Below are positions 24,521 to 33,638 of a DNA stretch of 64,000 nucleotides, in pieces. The DNA comes from an uncultured Fluviicola sp. (lineage in GTDB: Bacteria > Bacteroidota > Bacteroidia > Flavobacteriales_D > Crocinitomicaceae), in NCBI RefSeq assembly GCF_902168135.1, contig NZ_CABHOL010000015.1, forward strand, positions 62,001 through 126,000, given 5' to 3'. Made by a program: the position numbers and the translations under genes. The notes under the pieces are model-generated. The model did not search any database. It worked only from the letters and a program-made list of their open reading frames with translations, and was not told where the DNA came from. How positions within the stretch are numbered: the first letter of the stretch is position 1; every line of letters starts with the position of its first letter.

Positions 24521-25645
24521 TTGAAAAAACCAACAGTTATTGTCAGCGTTATCAATGATTTGAACACCGATCAGCGTGTCCATAAGGTTTGTTCGTTTAT
24601 TGAAAACCAGGGATACGACGTGCTGCTCGTTGGGCGCAAACTCAAATCGAGCCAGGAAATGGAATACCGGAGTTACCGCACCAAACGTTTCCGGATGTAT
24701 TATGAAAAAGGTGCTTTGTTCTATGCATGGTTCAACTTTCGCCTGTTTTGGTTCCTGCTTTTTCGTCGGTCAACTATTTTGGTGTCCAATGACCTGGACA
24801 CATTACTTCCGAATTACCTGGTCTCGAAACTGAAAGGAAAAAAACTGGTTTACGATTCCCACGAGTATTTCACAGAAGTTCCCGAATTGATCAGCAGGCC
24901 GAAAGTAAAAGCTGTCTGGGAGCGGATCGAACGTTTCATTTTTCCCAAACTGAAGTTCGTGAGCACCGTCAATCAATCGATTGCTGAAAAATACCGCGAA
25001 AAATACGGTGTTTCGCTCAAAGTGGTCCGCAATGTTTCTCCACTTTGGAACCCTGCTCAAATCCGCTCAAAAAAAGAACTGGGAATTCCGGAAGGGAAAC
25101 ACATCCTGATCATGCAGGGTGCCGGATTGAATGTCGACAGAGGAGTTGAAGAAGCAATCCGGATGATGCCTTTCCTGGAGAATGTTGTTTTAATCATTGT
25201 TGGGAACGGCGATATTATCCCCGATATGAAAAAACTGGTTGAAAAAGAAAACTGGCAGGATCGGGTACTTTTCTTTGGAAAACGGCCTTATTCGGAATTA
25301 CTTCAATACACGCAGCAAGCTGATCTGGGTTTGAGCTTCGACCAGCCCACAAACCCGAATTACTTGTTTTCATTACCCAATAAAATTTTCGACTACATCC
25401 ATACTTCAACGCCCATTATTTGTTCCGACCTGGTAGAAGTTGCTAAATTGGTAAAAAGTTACGAGGTTGGGGAAATCGTAAGCGATTTCGACCCGCAACA
25501 ACTGGCTCAGCAAGTACAGGCCGTTCTAAACAATCCCGAATTGATGGACCGCTGGAAAAACAACTGTAAAATTGCTGCCGGCAAAGAGAATTGGGAGGTT
25601 GAAGTACAGCAGTTAAACGAATTCTATCCGAAAGTCCATGCATAA
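24521..25645 (+). CDS. Glycosyltransferase family 4-like protein
   Basis: A 374-residue cytosolic GT-B glycosyltransferase. It starts at TTG (24521), one base after the previous stop; no ATG fits the conserved N-terminus (VIVSVINDLNTDQRVHKVC). Visible are the N-terminal Rossmann start, VYDSHEYFTEVPELI, the donor-site region GAGLNVDRGVEEAIRMM, VGNGDIIPDMKKLV, and the C-terminal LPNKIFDYIHTSTPIICSDLVEVAKLV with the expected acidic or polar nucleotide-sugar contacts. Substrate is unknown; it is presumably for cell-surface polysaccharide or glycan synthesis with the overlapping next gene. Confidence 0.87.
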   Translation: MKKPTVIVSVINDLNTDQRVHKVCSFIENQGYDVLLVGRKLKSSQEMEYRSYRTKRFRMYYEKGALFYAWFNFRLFWFLLFRRSTILVSNDLDTLLPNYLVSKLKGKKLVYDSHEYFTEVPELISRPKVKAVWERIERFIFPKLKFVSTVNQSIAEKYREKYGVSLKVVRNVSPLWNPAQIRSKKELGIPEGKHILIMQGAGLNVDRGVEEAIRMMPFLENVVLIIVGNGDIIPDMKKLVEKENWQDRVLFFGKRPYSELLQYTQQADLGLSFDQPTNPNYLFSLPNKIFDYIHTSTPIICSDLVEVAKLVKSYEVGEIVSDFDPQQLAQQVQAVLNNPELMDRWKNNCKIAAGKENWEVEVQQLNEFYPKVHA

Positions 25646-26768
25646 AAAAATCCACGTTGTTTCTTTTGATGTTCCGTTTCCACCGGATTACGGCGGTGTG
25701 CTGGATGTATTCCTGAGAGCAAAAGGATTAAAGGTACTGGGATATTCCGTAATCCTTCACTGCTACGAATACGGGCGCGGAAGAAATCACGATTTTTCTG
25801 AAATCGCCGATGAAATTTATTACTACGATCGAAAAAACGGGGTGAAATCGGCACTGTCGAGCCTTCCCTACATTGTAAAAAGCAGGAACTCGGAAGAATT
25901 ACTCAAGCGTTTACTCGCGGATGATGCTCCCATTTTACTGGAAGGACAGCACAGTACCTTTTGGGTCGATGAGCTCATCAAAAATAACCGGAAAGTAGCC
26001 GTTCGCATGCACAACATTGAATGGCAGTATTATCGGGACCTAACAGCTGACGCAAAGACTACTTCCGAGCGCTTATTTTTCGGTTTGGAATCCCGAAAAC
26101 TGCGAAAGCAGGAATTGAAACTGAAAGGAATTCCGCTTCTATGCATTTCGAAAAGCGACCGGGAATATTACCAAAACGGGGGTTTTCAGACTGTTTATCT
26201 TCCCGTTACAATCCATCCTGATTTGGTATTATCACCCATCGAATCGGAACCATTTGGATTGTATCACGGAAATTTATCCGTTCCCGAAAACCGGGAAGCT
26301 ATTGAGAAACTGATCGAAGAAAACAAACGGGAGAAATTCGATCTTCCAATCGTAATTGCCGGGAAGAACCCAAGTGTCAACCTCGTAAAGAAAATTGAGG
26401 GGCAAGGCTGGAAATGCGTTGCAAATCCGGGCGATTCCGAATTGAATGATCTGATGAGAAGCTGTTCACTGCACTTGTTGATCGGTTTTAAATCCAGTGG
26501 GGTCAAATTGAAAGTTATCCGTGCATTGCTTACCGGAAAAACGTGCATTGCCACCAAAGAAATGACCGGGACAAGCGGTTTGGAGAAACACTGTGAAATC
26601 TGGGATCCTGTATTGCCATTAGCCTCAAAAATAAAACAGGTATTGGCGGAAAACCGTCCGGCGGAAAATCGGCTGGAAGATCTGGAGAAAGCGTTTGGAG
26701 TTGAGAAATTGAAAGAAGTTCTGGAAGAGATCGGATTTTTAACCACAATAGGTCACATAGGAACATAG
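25638..26768 (+). CDS. Glycosyltransferase-like protein
   Basis: A 376-residue protein whose start overlaps the preceding glycosyltransferase by eight bases. N-terminus KIHVVSFDVPFPPDYGGVLDV is typical of GT-B enzymes that open with a PxxGG loop. HNIEWQYYRDL and the CISKSDREYYQNGG segment mark the domain hinge; SSGVKLKVIRALLTGKTCIATKEMTGT is the donor-binding end. The last eight residues (TTIGHIGT) are encoded by the ACCACAATAGGTCACATAGG repeat, so the native C-terminus may have been altered by repeat insertion. It probably acts with the previous enzyme on one glycan. Confidence 0.85.
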   Translation: MHKKIHVVSFDVPFPPDYGGVLDVFLRAKGLKVLGYSVILHCYEYGRGRNHDFSEIADEIYYYDRKNGVKSALSSLPYIVKSRNSEELLKRLLADDAPILLEGQHSTFWVDELIKNNRKVAVRMHNIEWQYYRDLTADAKTTSERLFFGLESRKLRKQELKLKGIPLLCISKSDREYYQNGGFQTVYLPVTIHPDLVLSPIESEPFGLYHGNLSVPENREAIEKLIEENKREKFDLPIVIAGKNPSVNLVKKIEGQGWKCVANPGDSELNDLMRSCSLHLLIGFKSSGVKLKVIRALLTGKTCIATKEMTGTSGLEKHCEIWDPVLPLASKIKQVLAENRPAENRLEDLEKAFGVEKLKEVLEEIGFLTTIGHIGT

Positions 26769-26813
26769 AAAATATCCATTTAGAACTATGTGTTCTATGC
26801 TTCTATGTGGTTT
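26741..26813. repeat. Inverted ACCACATAGG-type repeat between convergent genes
   Basis: Left arm 26741-26768 and right arm 26786-26813 are imperfect reverse complements (AACCACA...CATAG against CTATG...TGTGGTT). The element includes the glycosyltransferase stop codon, shares ACCACA(A)TAGGTCACATAG with 8713-8730, and probably serves as a bidirectional terminator. Confidence 0.7.
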
Positions 26814-26815
26814 TA

Positions 26816-27526
26816 TTAATCAAACAGCGGCTGGAACGGATCGAAGCGATGCATCGTATCCAAAGCCTTTAATTCGCGGTTTTCTACTTTGTAAACCCTT
26901 CCCGGGAATTTTTCAATCAAAGACATATCGTGTGTTGCCATGATCACGGCAGCTTTTTCTTCTTTTGCTACGGCAACGATCAGGTGCATGATTTCCGTAG
27001 ATGTTTCCGGGTCCAGGTTTCCTGTCGGCTCATCGGCAATAATTACTTTGGGATGATTGATCAAAGCTCTTGCAATCGCCACGCGCTGCTGTTCTCCTCC
27101 GGAAAGCCGGTGAGGCTGAACATGTTCTTTTCCTTCCAAACCCACCATGGATAAAACCGTCCGGATTCGCTGATCCATTTCGCGCTTGTCCTTCCAGCCC
27201 GTAGCTTTCATTACAAAACGCAGGTTGTCATTGATCGAACGATCGGAAAGCAACTGGAAATCCTGGAAAACAACCCCCAATTTGCGGCGAAGGTTTGGAA
27301 TCTGCCGCTTGGAAAGCTTTTTCAGGTCATAATCTACCATGGATCCCGAACCTTCAGTCAGGTCCAATTCCCCGTAAAGTACTTTCAACAAGCTGCTTTT
27401 CCCGGAACCTGTTTTACCGATTAGAAAAACCAATTCATCCGATTCCACCTCGAAATTGATGTTATCAAGAACTGTCTGACCAAGCTGATCAATTCTCCCG
27501 TTTTGAATACGAATAACTTTCTCCAC
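26816..27526 (-). CDS. ftsE: Cell-division ABC ATPase FtsE
   Basis: A 236-residue ABC ATPase. Walker A GKTGSGKSS (near residues 37-45), Q-loop VFQDFQLL, signature [15 protein letters not shown], Walker [13 protein letters not shown] and the switch His in MATHDMSLIEKFPGRVYKV are all intact. The sequence (DLKKLSKRQIPNLRRKLGVVFQDFQLL) matches FtsE, which with FtsX couples the division machinery to cell-wall hydrolases. FtsX is not adjacent here. It is monocistronic between a convergent glycosyltransferase and a repeat-rich intergenic region. Confidence 0.9.
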   Translation of the reverse strand: MEKVIRIQNGRIDQLGQTVLDNINFEVESDELVFLIGKTGSGKSSLLKVLYGELDLTEGSGSMVDYDLKKLSKRQIPNLRRKLGVVFQDFQLLSDRSINDNLRFVMKATGWKDKREMDQRIRTVLSMVGLEGKEHVQPHRLSGGEQQRVAIARALINHPKVIIADEPTGNLDPETSTEIMHLIVAVAKEEKAAVIMATHDMSLIEKFPGRVYKVENRELKALDTMHRFDPFQPLFD

Positions 27527-27869
27527 TTCTTTTCAATTTATTGAATTATGTCATTTCTCCCGAAAGCCAACTAATCCGAGTTTTCTATCAATACTTCAGT
27601 TCAAAGGGTTCAAATCTTCTTTCACTGACGACCTTCGGTGTCAGGATTTGAAAACGTTCTTCGAACTTCGAAGGTTCAAAAGAGTTTAAAAAGTTCCATT
27701 TGAACATTTGAACATTTGAACATTTTCCATTGTAAAATTCGGGTTTCCGATTCGTAAAATTCAGGTGTAACGAGATTATCTCTTAACAGTTATAAGTTTA
27801 AAACTTTTGAACACGCGCGCCCTTTCTCCCTCAGGGACTACTTAATTTTAGGATCTTAAAATAGTTGTA
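27527..27869. other. Repeat-rich intergenic region
   Basis: These 343 bases between divergent genes have no credible gene. They hold a nested hairpin (CAAATC at 27611-27616 with GATTTG at 27645-27650, enclosing TGACGACC-TTCG-GTGTCA), a CTTCGAACTTCGAAG palindrome near 27660-27672, the flank GGTTCAAAAGAGTTTAAAAAG and three GAACATTT copies (27702-27725). A possible -7-like TAATTTTA at 27843 precedes the downstream TPR gene. Confidence 0.6.
27702..27725. repeat. (GAACATTT)3 tandem repeat
   Basis: Three exact 8-base copies preceded by GGTTCAAAAGAGTTTAAA, the same flank seen at the other two copies of this element in the window. Confidence 0.85.
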
Positions 27870-30800
27870 ATGCGTTTTCTTTTTATCCTTTTTCTACTTG
27901 TTGCAAGCTCTTCGGCATGGTCCCAGGCAAGTGAGAAGTACCATTCTCCGCTTAGTGGGTTCTACAAAGCAGAAGATTTGTTTGAGAAAGAACAATACAG
28001 TGCAGCACGCAAAGAATTTCGTCTGTTTATCACAGATTACAAGGGTTCCAAAAATGATTCATACTACATCAAAGCCTTGTATTATGAAGGTCTTTCCGCA
28101 TTGGAACTCTTCAATAATGATGCTATTGATCTCCTGGAAACCTTCAACAGGGAATACCCGGAAAGCATTTACCGCAGCAATATCCTCTTCCAGATCGGTC
28201 GGTATTACTACCAAAAAAAGGATTACAAAAAATCCATCGAATACTTCAAACAGCTAAACAGATCTACTGTAGATAAAGAGAACCAGGAAGAATATTACTT
28301 CAAATTGGGGTATGCTTACTTTGACGAAAAAAATTATCCGGAATCCAAACTGGCTTTCTTTGAAGTAAAAGATTCGACCAGTCAGTATGGGGCTCCGAGT
28401 TTGTATTACTACTCACACATTTGCTATTTGGACAGTTCGTACCAAACGGCATTGGAAGGATTCGAAAAATTACTGAGCGACAACCGCTTCAACCGCGTTG
28501 TTCCTTATTACATCACACAAATCTATTACATCCAGCACAAATACCAGGAAGTGGTTGATTTTGCACCGAGCAAGGTCGATAGTCTCAAACCTGCTGAGCA
28601 AGTCGAGATCAGTCACATCATCGGGGATAGTTATTTCCATTTGGAGAAATACGATGAAGCGCTTCCTTACCTGGAATTATACAACGCCAAATCGAACACG
28701 ACGCGGGATGATGATTATGCACTTGCTTTGGCTTATTCACGCACGGCGAATTGCACGAAAGCTGTGAAATACTTTGACCGGGTGGCACGTGAAAAGGATG
28801 TTTTGGGACAGATCGCACTTTATCATGCCGGAGAATGTTACACCAACCTGAATGAACTGGTTTATGCCAGAACGGCCTTTGAAGCTGCAAGTCAGATGGA
28901 CATGGACAAAATGATCCAGGAAGATGCCTTATACAATTACGCCCTGCTTTCTTATAAGCTGGATATGAATGCCTATGATGAAGCTGTTGAAGCATTCAAA
29001 CTGTACCTGGAAAAATACCCGGATTCCAAACGCAAACCGGTTATTTACCAGTATTTGGTGAACGTGTATACTTCTACCAAGAATTATCAAAAAGCGCTGG
29101 AATCTTTAGATCAGCTTACCAACAAGGATATTAAACTGAAATCTGCTTACCAGCTAATCGCATTTAACAGAGGTGTGGAATTGTTCCAGAAATCTGAATA
29201 CACCAATGCAATTAAAGCCTTCGAACTGGTAGACAAATACCCCATTAGTCCCGAAGTAAGCGCAAAGGCCATGTATTGGAGTGCTGATGCTGAATTCTAC
29301 CTGAAAAGGTATTCGGAAGCAATCAAGAAATACTCCAAGTTCATGGGAATGTCGGGTTCACAGATGAGTGGTCTGCGAAACGATGCGATCTACAACAAGG
29401 GTTATGCCTATCTGGCTTTGAAAGATTACCAGGAAGTCCAGGCAACTTTCAGAGATTACCTGAAACAGCCAAACCTGACAGATATTCCTAAAAAAGCAGA
29501 TGCCTATATGCGTTTGGCGGACGAATATTACCGGGTCCTGAATGCAGATATGGCCACGAACCAGGCCGCTATTGATAATTACAAAGCCGCTTACAATTTG
29601 AAGGCAGGTTATGACGACCAGGCTTTGTACTACATGTCGCGTGTGTATAACTTCATGAATAAGCCGAATGACCGCATCCAAAGCTTAACCGACCTGATCA
29701 ATAATTACCCGAAATCGAGGTATTTGCAACGGGCCATTCTGGAAGTTGCGCGCGCTTATTTTGAAATCGACAATATGGACAAGTCTGAGCGTTATTACAA
29801 ACAGTTTATTGACGATTATCCATCCAGTACTTCGGTGAAAGATGCTTACCATTATTTGGGCGACATTGCCTTCAAACGCGCTAATTTCAACCAGGCAGAA
29901 ACTTATTATACAAAAGTCCTGAATGAATTTACTATCAACGATACCATCTGTGAACGCGAAGTAAGTTCCCTGGTTTCTGTTTACCGCGCCCAGCGTTTGC
30001 TGAACAAAATTGAATTGCTTGCCGGAAAATACAGCTGTGCCGATTCCATTGCCACACAAGTGGAAGACGAGTACTACCGCCTTGGCTTCGATCAGTATGA
30101 CAAATCCGAATGGGAAGCTTCGATTAAGGAATTCGATAAGTATTTGAATAAGTATCCGAACGGTAAATTCTACCGCGATGCCATGAACCAGAAAGCAGAT
30201 GCTTTATACCGTTTGAAACGGGAAGCAGAAGCCGTTGCGATTTATCAGATTACCCTTGCCGGCCCGAATGACGATTACACGGAGTTAGCTTCGGTGCGAA
30301 CCGCCAAGTTCCTGTTCAACGGTAACCAGAAAGAGGACGCACTTCCATACTATAAACGAACCGAAGAAACGAGTTCCAATCCGGAATTCCTGAACAATGC
30401 CCGGATCGGGTTGATGCGCTGTCATTTCCTATTGGAGAATTATGCCAATGCGGTTGAATACGCTCAAAAAGTATTGGGTGTTCAGCAAACCACTCAGTTG
30501 AAACTGGAAGCCGAATACATCAAAGGAATTTCACTTTCCAAAGAAAAACGCTACGCAGAAGCACAGCTTTCATTGGATTATGTGATTAAAAATGCAACAA
30601 CAGCCTGGGCAGCAGAATCCAAATATACTTTGGCCCAAAATGCATTTGAGCAGGCCGATTATACCAAAACGGAAACCATCATCCGGGAATTGCTCAAAAT
30701 GAAACCGGGTTATGATTACTGGATTGCAAAAGGACTGATCCTTCAGACAAAAGTATTGCTTCAGAAAAAAGACCTGTTCCAGGCAGAGAATACCATTAAG

Positions 30801-30956
30801 TCCGTTATCGATCATTACCCGGTAAAAGACGACGGTATCCAGCAGGAAGCAGGTGAATTGTACAATGAGATCATGCAATTGAAAACACAACCGAAAACTT
30901 TAACCAATCCGAGCGAGCCTACAGTGATTGAATTGGATGAAAAAACAGGGAAATAA
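27870..30956 (+). CDS. Large secreted TPR-repeat protein
   Basis: A 1028-residue periplasmic protein with signal peptide (MRFLFILFLLVASSSAWSQ) and tetratricopeptide-type repeats along almost its whole length (for example YYKLGYAYFDEKNYPESKLAFF, ALYNYALLSYKLDMNAYDEA, AYHYLGDIAFKRANFNQAETYY). Aromatic-rich TPRs of this kind scaffold envelope complexes in Bacteroidota. Its stop overlaps the ATG of a beta-barrel protein by one base (TAATG), so the two are co-translated and probably work together at the outer membrane. No lipobox or enzyme motif. Relation to T9SS or TonB accessory TPR proteins is possible but not shown. Confidence 0.85.
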   Translation: MRFLFILFLLVASSSAWSQASEKYHSPLSGFYKAEDLFEKEQYSAARKEFRLFITDYKGSKNDSYYIKALYYEGLSALELFNNDAIDLLETFNREYPESIYRSNILFQIGRYYYQKKDYKKSIEYFKQLNRSTVDKENQEEYYFKLGYAYFDEKNYPESKLAFFEVKDSTSQYGAPSLYYYSHICYLDSSYQTALEGFEKLLSDNRFNRVVPYYITQIYYIQHKYQEVVDFAPSKVDSLKPAEQVEISHIIGDSYFHLEKYDEALPYLELYNAKSNTTRDDDYALALAYSRTANCTKAVKYFDRVAREKDVLGQIALYHAGECYTNLNELVYARTAFEAASQMDMDKMIQEDALYNYALLSYKLDMNAYDEAVEAFKLYLEKYPDSKRKPVIYQYLVNVYTSTKNYQKALESLDQLTNKDIKLKSAYQLIAFNRGVELFQKSEYTNAIKAFELVDKYPISPEVSAKAMYWSADAEFYLKRYSEAIKKYSKFMGMSGSQMSGLRNDAIYNKGYAYLALKDYQEVQATFRDYLKQPNLTDIPKKADAYMRLADEYYRVLNADMATNQAAIDNYKAAYNLKAGYDDQALYYMSRVYNFMNKPNDRIQSLTDLINNYPKSRYLQRAILEVARAYFEIDNMDKSERYYKQFIDDYPSSTSVKDAYHYLGDIAFKRANFNQAETYYTKVLNEFTINDTICEREVSSLVSVYRAQRLLNKIELLAGKYSCADSIATQVEDEYYRLGFDQYDKSEWEASIKEFDKYLNKYPNGKFYRDAMNQKADALYRLKREAEAVAIYQITLAGPNDDYTELASVRTAKFLFNGNQKEDALPYYKRTEETSSNPEFLNNARIGLMRCHFLLENYANAVEYAQKVLGVQQTTQLKLEAEYIKGISLSKEKRYAEAQLSLDYVIKNATTAWAAESKYTLAQNAFEQADYTKTETIIRELLKMKPGYDYWIAKGLILQTKVLLQKKDLFQAENTIKSVIDHYPVKDDGIQQEAGELYNEIMQLKTQPKTLTNPSEPTVIELDEKTGK

Positions 30957-32680
30957 TGAAAGGAAATACAAATAGATTATTGGTTTTAAGTGCCCTGTTC
31001 ATCGGATCTGTTTCGACTGTTTTCGGGCAGGGCAATGAAGTAATTATTAATACTACCGGAAGCAGAACGGTTGAAAATGCAAGCCGTCTGAATTCACAGC
31101 CAAAAGTATTGGATACGGTTTTCCCGGTTCCAACGACTTCTTTTCCGTTACTTTCCATCAATTACGAACCTACTTTTGAAATTCCGAAGATTGAACCGGC
31201 AAAAGTAAACCTGCAGCAAAAGCTGCCGCAATTGTATAACGGCTATGCACGGATCGGGATCGGATCTTTACTGATGCCACTTGCAGAAGTTTATTACAAC
31301 AACGGACGAAGCCGCAAATTAAACTATGGCGGAAGCATTCAGCATTTGAGTTCTTTCGGTAAAATGCGCAATGTAGCGCCGGCAAATTTTGACCGCACAA
31401 ATGTTCGCGGATTCGTGGGTGTGAACGAAAAGAAATACAGCTGGGATGCAGAATCTTACTACCGCAACCAGGGACTTCATTTCTACGGTTTCCCGAATGA
31501 AGATGCAGATAAAGACAGTATTGCACAGCGTTTCAACACCTTTGGTTTAAGAGGAGGCTTTCATTCACACGCAAAGGATAGTTTGGGACTGAACTGGAAG
31601 CTCGGAATGGAATACCGTCATTTCAACGATAAAAAACCGAAAGCAGATTCTTTGAACGATTGGAATGCCCGCGAGAACTTCTTTGCAATCCGCACGGGAG
31701 CCGAGTATAAATGGGGAACAGAAATTTTTGCTGCCGATCTGGACATTCTTCACAACTCCTACAAATACGGGGTTATGAACGATACCATGCCCGGCTTTTT
31801 AAACACAGGTCTTGAAAGCAAAAACACCATTATCAGTTTGAAACCGAGTATCAGTACCTATTCCAAAAATCGGAAATTAAAGGCTAAAATCGGTGTGGAT
31901 CTGACCGCAAGTTTCGGGGCGAAAGACAAAGTATATCTTTACCCGATCGCTGAAGTGAAATATTCCCTGTTCAATGATATCCTGATCCCTTACGCAGGTG
32001 TTACCGGAGGTTTGACCCAACAGTCATTCAAACGAATTACCGATGAAAACGAATTCGCACTTTCAAATGTTTCCCTGCAGAATGAGCACAAAGCCGCAGA
32101 CGGTTTTGTCGGTATCAAAGGAACTTTGTCCAAGCGCATCGGATTCAATGTCTTTGCAAGTTTCTCACATGTGAAAGGAAAAGCACTTTTCGTAACCGAT
32201 ACTTTATACTCAGGTGGAAACCGCTTCCAGGTAATCTACGATACGATGAACATCACCAAACTGGAAGGATCGATTTACTACCAGTTAAAGGAAAAAGTAA
32301 AGATTGATGTCATCGGAAGGTATTATTCCTACAATGCACGAAACAATATTTTTGCATGGAACCTGCCTCAATTCCAAATCGTGCTGAGAGGAACTTACAA
32401 CTTGTATGATAAGTTCATTTTAACTGTTGACGCGAACCTGGAAGGCGGAAGAAGAGCACAGGTATTTGCTCCGGGAAAAGATGTATTGGAAGAAAACAAC
32501 CAATACGGTTTGAAACTTGGGTTCCTTGCTGATGCGAATATCGGGTTGGAATACCGATACAACAAACGCATTTCCGGATTCGTCAATCTGAACAACGTGG
32601 CCGCACAGCGTTATAAAAGATGGTACAATTACCCGGTTCAGGGTTTCCAGGCAATGGTGGGTGTGACAATCCGATTCTAA
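30956..32680 (+). CDS. Outer-membrane beta-barrel protein (TonB-receptor-like barrel, no plug)
   Basis: A 574-residue protein with signal peptide (cleavage near VFG|Q). After a ~90-residue periplasmic segment it consists of repeated amphipathic strands: NGYARIGIGSLLMPLAEVYY, LNYGGSIQHLSSFG, RKLKAKIGVDLTASFG, LKLGFLADANIGLEYRYNKRI. It ends in an aromatic strand (VGVTIRF), as expected for BAM-inserted barrels. No plug domain or CarboxypepD-like domain is present. Coupled to the TPR gene upstream by a TAATG overlap, suggesting an obligate pair. Function is unknown. Confidence 0.85.
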   Translation: MKGNTNRLLVLSALFIGSVSTVFGQGNEVIINTTGSRTVENASRLNSQPKVLDTVFPVPTTSFPLLSINYEPTFEIPKIEPAKVNLQQKLPQLYNGYARIGIGSLLMPLAEVYYNNGRSRKLNYGGSIQHLSSFGKMRNVAPANFDRTNVRGFVGVNEKKYSWDAESYYRNQGLHFYGFPNEDADKDSIAQRFNTFGLRGGFHSHAKDSLGLNWKLGMEYRHFNDKKPKADSLNDWNARENFFAIRTGAEYKWGTEIFAADLDILHNSYKYGVMNDTMPGFLNTGLESKNTIISLKPSISTYSKNRKLKAKIGVDLTASFGAKDKVYLYPIAEVKYSLFNDILIPYAGVTGGLTQQSFKRITDENEFALSNVSLQNEHKAADGFVGIKGTLSKRIGFNVFASFSHVKGKALFVTDTLYSGGNRFQVIYDTMNITKLEGSIYYQLKEKVKIDVIGRYYSYNARNNIFAWNLPQFQIVLRGTYNLYDKFILTVDANLEGGRRAQVFAPGKDVLEENNQYGLKLGFLADANIGLEYRYNKRISGFVNLNNVAAQRYKRWYNYPVQGFQAMVGVTIRF

Positions 32681-32720
32681 GAATGTTCAAAAGGGTTTAA
32701 TTGTTTAAACGATGCTATTT

Positions 32721-32800
32721 GAACATTTGAACATTTGAACATTTGAACATTTGAACATTTGAACATTTGAACATTTGAACATTTGAACATTTGAACATTT
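32721..32800. repeat. (GAACATTT)10 tandem repeat
   Basis: Ten exact 8-base copies, the longest of three such loci, preceded by GTTCAAAAGGGTTTAA (32685-32700) and followed by TTCTTTTTTTT. It lies 40 bases after the barrel gene's stop. The flank's GTTCAAA can pair with TTTGAAC in each copy, so together with the T-run it may terminate transcription. Confidence 0.9.
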
Positions 32801-32832
32801 TCTTTTTTTTGGATTCTACCGTTTGGTTTTCA

Positions 32833-32840
32833 TACCTTTG
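32833..32840 (+). promoter_or_regulatory. -7 promoter box TACCTTTG
   Basis: Exact TAnnTTTG ending four bases (AAGC) before the lipoprotein ATG at 32845. Confidence 0.6.
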
Positions 32841-32844
32841 AAGC

Positions 32845-33258
32845 ATGAAAAGCATTCTGCCCCTTATCGCACTTCTTTTAATTCTTGCTGCATGCAAGGA
32901 CCCAAGCGTAAAATACAACCAGGTTATTCAAAATGATTCTGATTATGATGTCTGGGTAAGAGTCTATGAACGCACGGATTCTGCTTCCGTGGTATTTTTT
33001 ACGGTAGACAGCTTCCTGGTTGCCAAAAAAAGTGAAGTCATTATTCTTGAGCGAAACGGTCATAAGAACATGGATATCTTCAAACCATGCAGAATGTATG
33101 CAGATTCCATCAGTGGAAGAGCCGCAGACACTTTATTGGTAGTTGGCCTGGACTTAAACAGTGATACGAACTACGTATTCAACGAAGTAGAGCGCAACAA
33201 GAAAAACGGTGGTACTTGTGAATGCCGTGTTGTTTTCAAAAACATTCATATGTACTAA
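32845..33258 (+). CDS. Small lipoprotein, unknown function
   Basis: A 137-residue protein with a clean lipoprotein signal (LILAACKD, Cys at residue 17). The mature part is a small beta-rich domain (YNQVIQNDSDYDVWVRVYER ... KKSEVIILERNG ... CECRVVFKNIHM) with Cys residues near the C-terminus that could pair after export. No known family is recognised. A TACCTTTG box four bases upstream supports the start. It converges on the HxlR regulator with two bases between stops. Confidence 0.75.
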   Translation: MKSILPLIALLLILAACKDPSVKYNQVIQNDSDYDVWVRVYERTDSASVVFFTVDSFLVAKKSEVIILERNGHKNMDIFKPCRMYADSISGRAADTLLVVGLDLNSDTNYVFNEVERNKKNGGTCECRVVFKNIHMY

Positions 33259-33260
33259 TT

Positions 33261-33626
33261 TCAGCTGTTGCTGAACAGGTGTTTTCGGTGATTGGAGCCC
33301 CATCTTGCCAATTCGGCGATAATTGGTTCCAATGTTAACCCGTAAGGCGTAATCTTGTATTCTACCGTAATTGGTTTCGTGTCACAAACCGTCCGCGTGA
33401 TCAATTGATTGATTTCCAGTTCCTGCAATTCCTTGGAAAGCATCTTGGCACCTATTCCCGGAATGTTTCGTTTCAATTCCATAAACTTCATAGAATTCTC
33501 GAATATCAGTGTTCCAATGATCTGAATCTTCCACTTCCCGGAAAGCAATTCCAGCGTGTCCCGAATAGCCAGCATTCTTCCTGCGCAGGCGGCCGGCTCG
33601 TGTATCATTTTCTTTTTCATTACCAT
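33261..33626 (-). CDS. HxlR-family transcriptional regulator
   Basis: About 121 residues from ATG 33626 (33620 is an alternative two codons later). The longer frame to 33692 reads through a TATTTTTG promoter box and is rejected. It has the HxlR winged helix: LELLSGKWKIQIIGTLIFE, FMELKRNIPGIGAKMLSKELQELE, and the wing TVEYKITPYGLTL. C11 in PAACAGRM is near the position of the redox- or aldehyde-sensing Cys found in many HxlR proteins. It is divergent from a DoxX-like gene, its probable target. Confidence 0.9.
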   Translation of the reverse strand: MVMKKKMIHEPAACAGRMLAIRDTLELLSGKWKIQIIGTLIFENSMKFMELKRNIPGIGAKMLSKELQELEINQLITRTVCDTKPITVEYKITPYGLTLEPIIAELARWGSNHRKHLFSNS

Positions 33627-33630
33627 AATA

Positions 33631-33638
33631 CAAAAATA
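33631..33638 (-). promoter_or_regulatory. -7 promoter box TATTTTTG for hxlR-type gene
   Basis: Exact TAnnTTTG on the minus strand, four bases before the ATG at 33626, again predicting a leaderless transcript. Confidence 0.6.

Noticed and set aside
26264-26746. 160-residue minus-strand frame
   Set aside because: It is antisense to the second glycosyltransferase, Ser/Phe-rich and without motifs: a shadow of the real gene.
32721-32800. Possible CRISPR array
   Set aside because: The unit is only 8 bases and copies are contiguous with no spacers; no cas gene is nearby.
32715-32918. Minus-strand frame with repeated FKCSNVQM units
   Set aside because: It is the translation of the (GAACATTT)10 repeat (24 bases give 8 residues) plus part of the lipoprotein gene; no start signal or real protein character.
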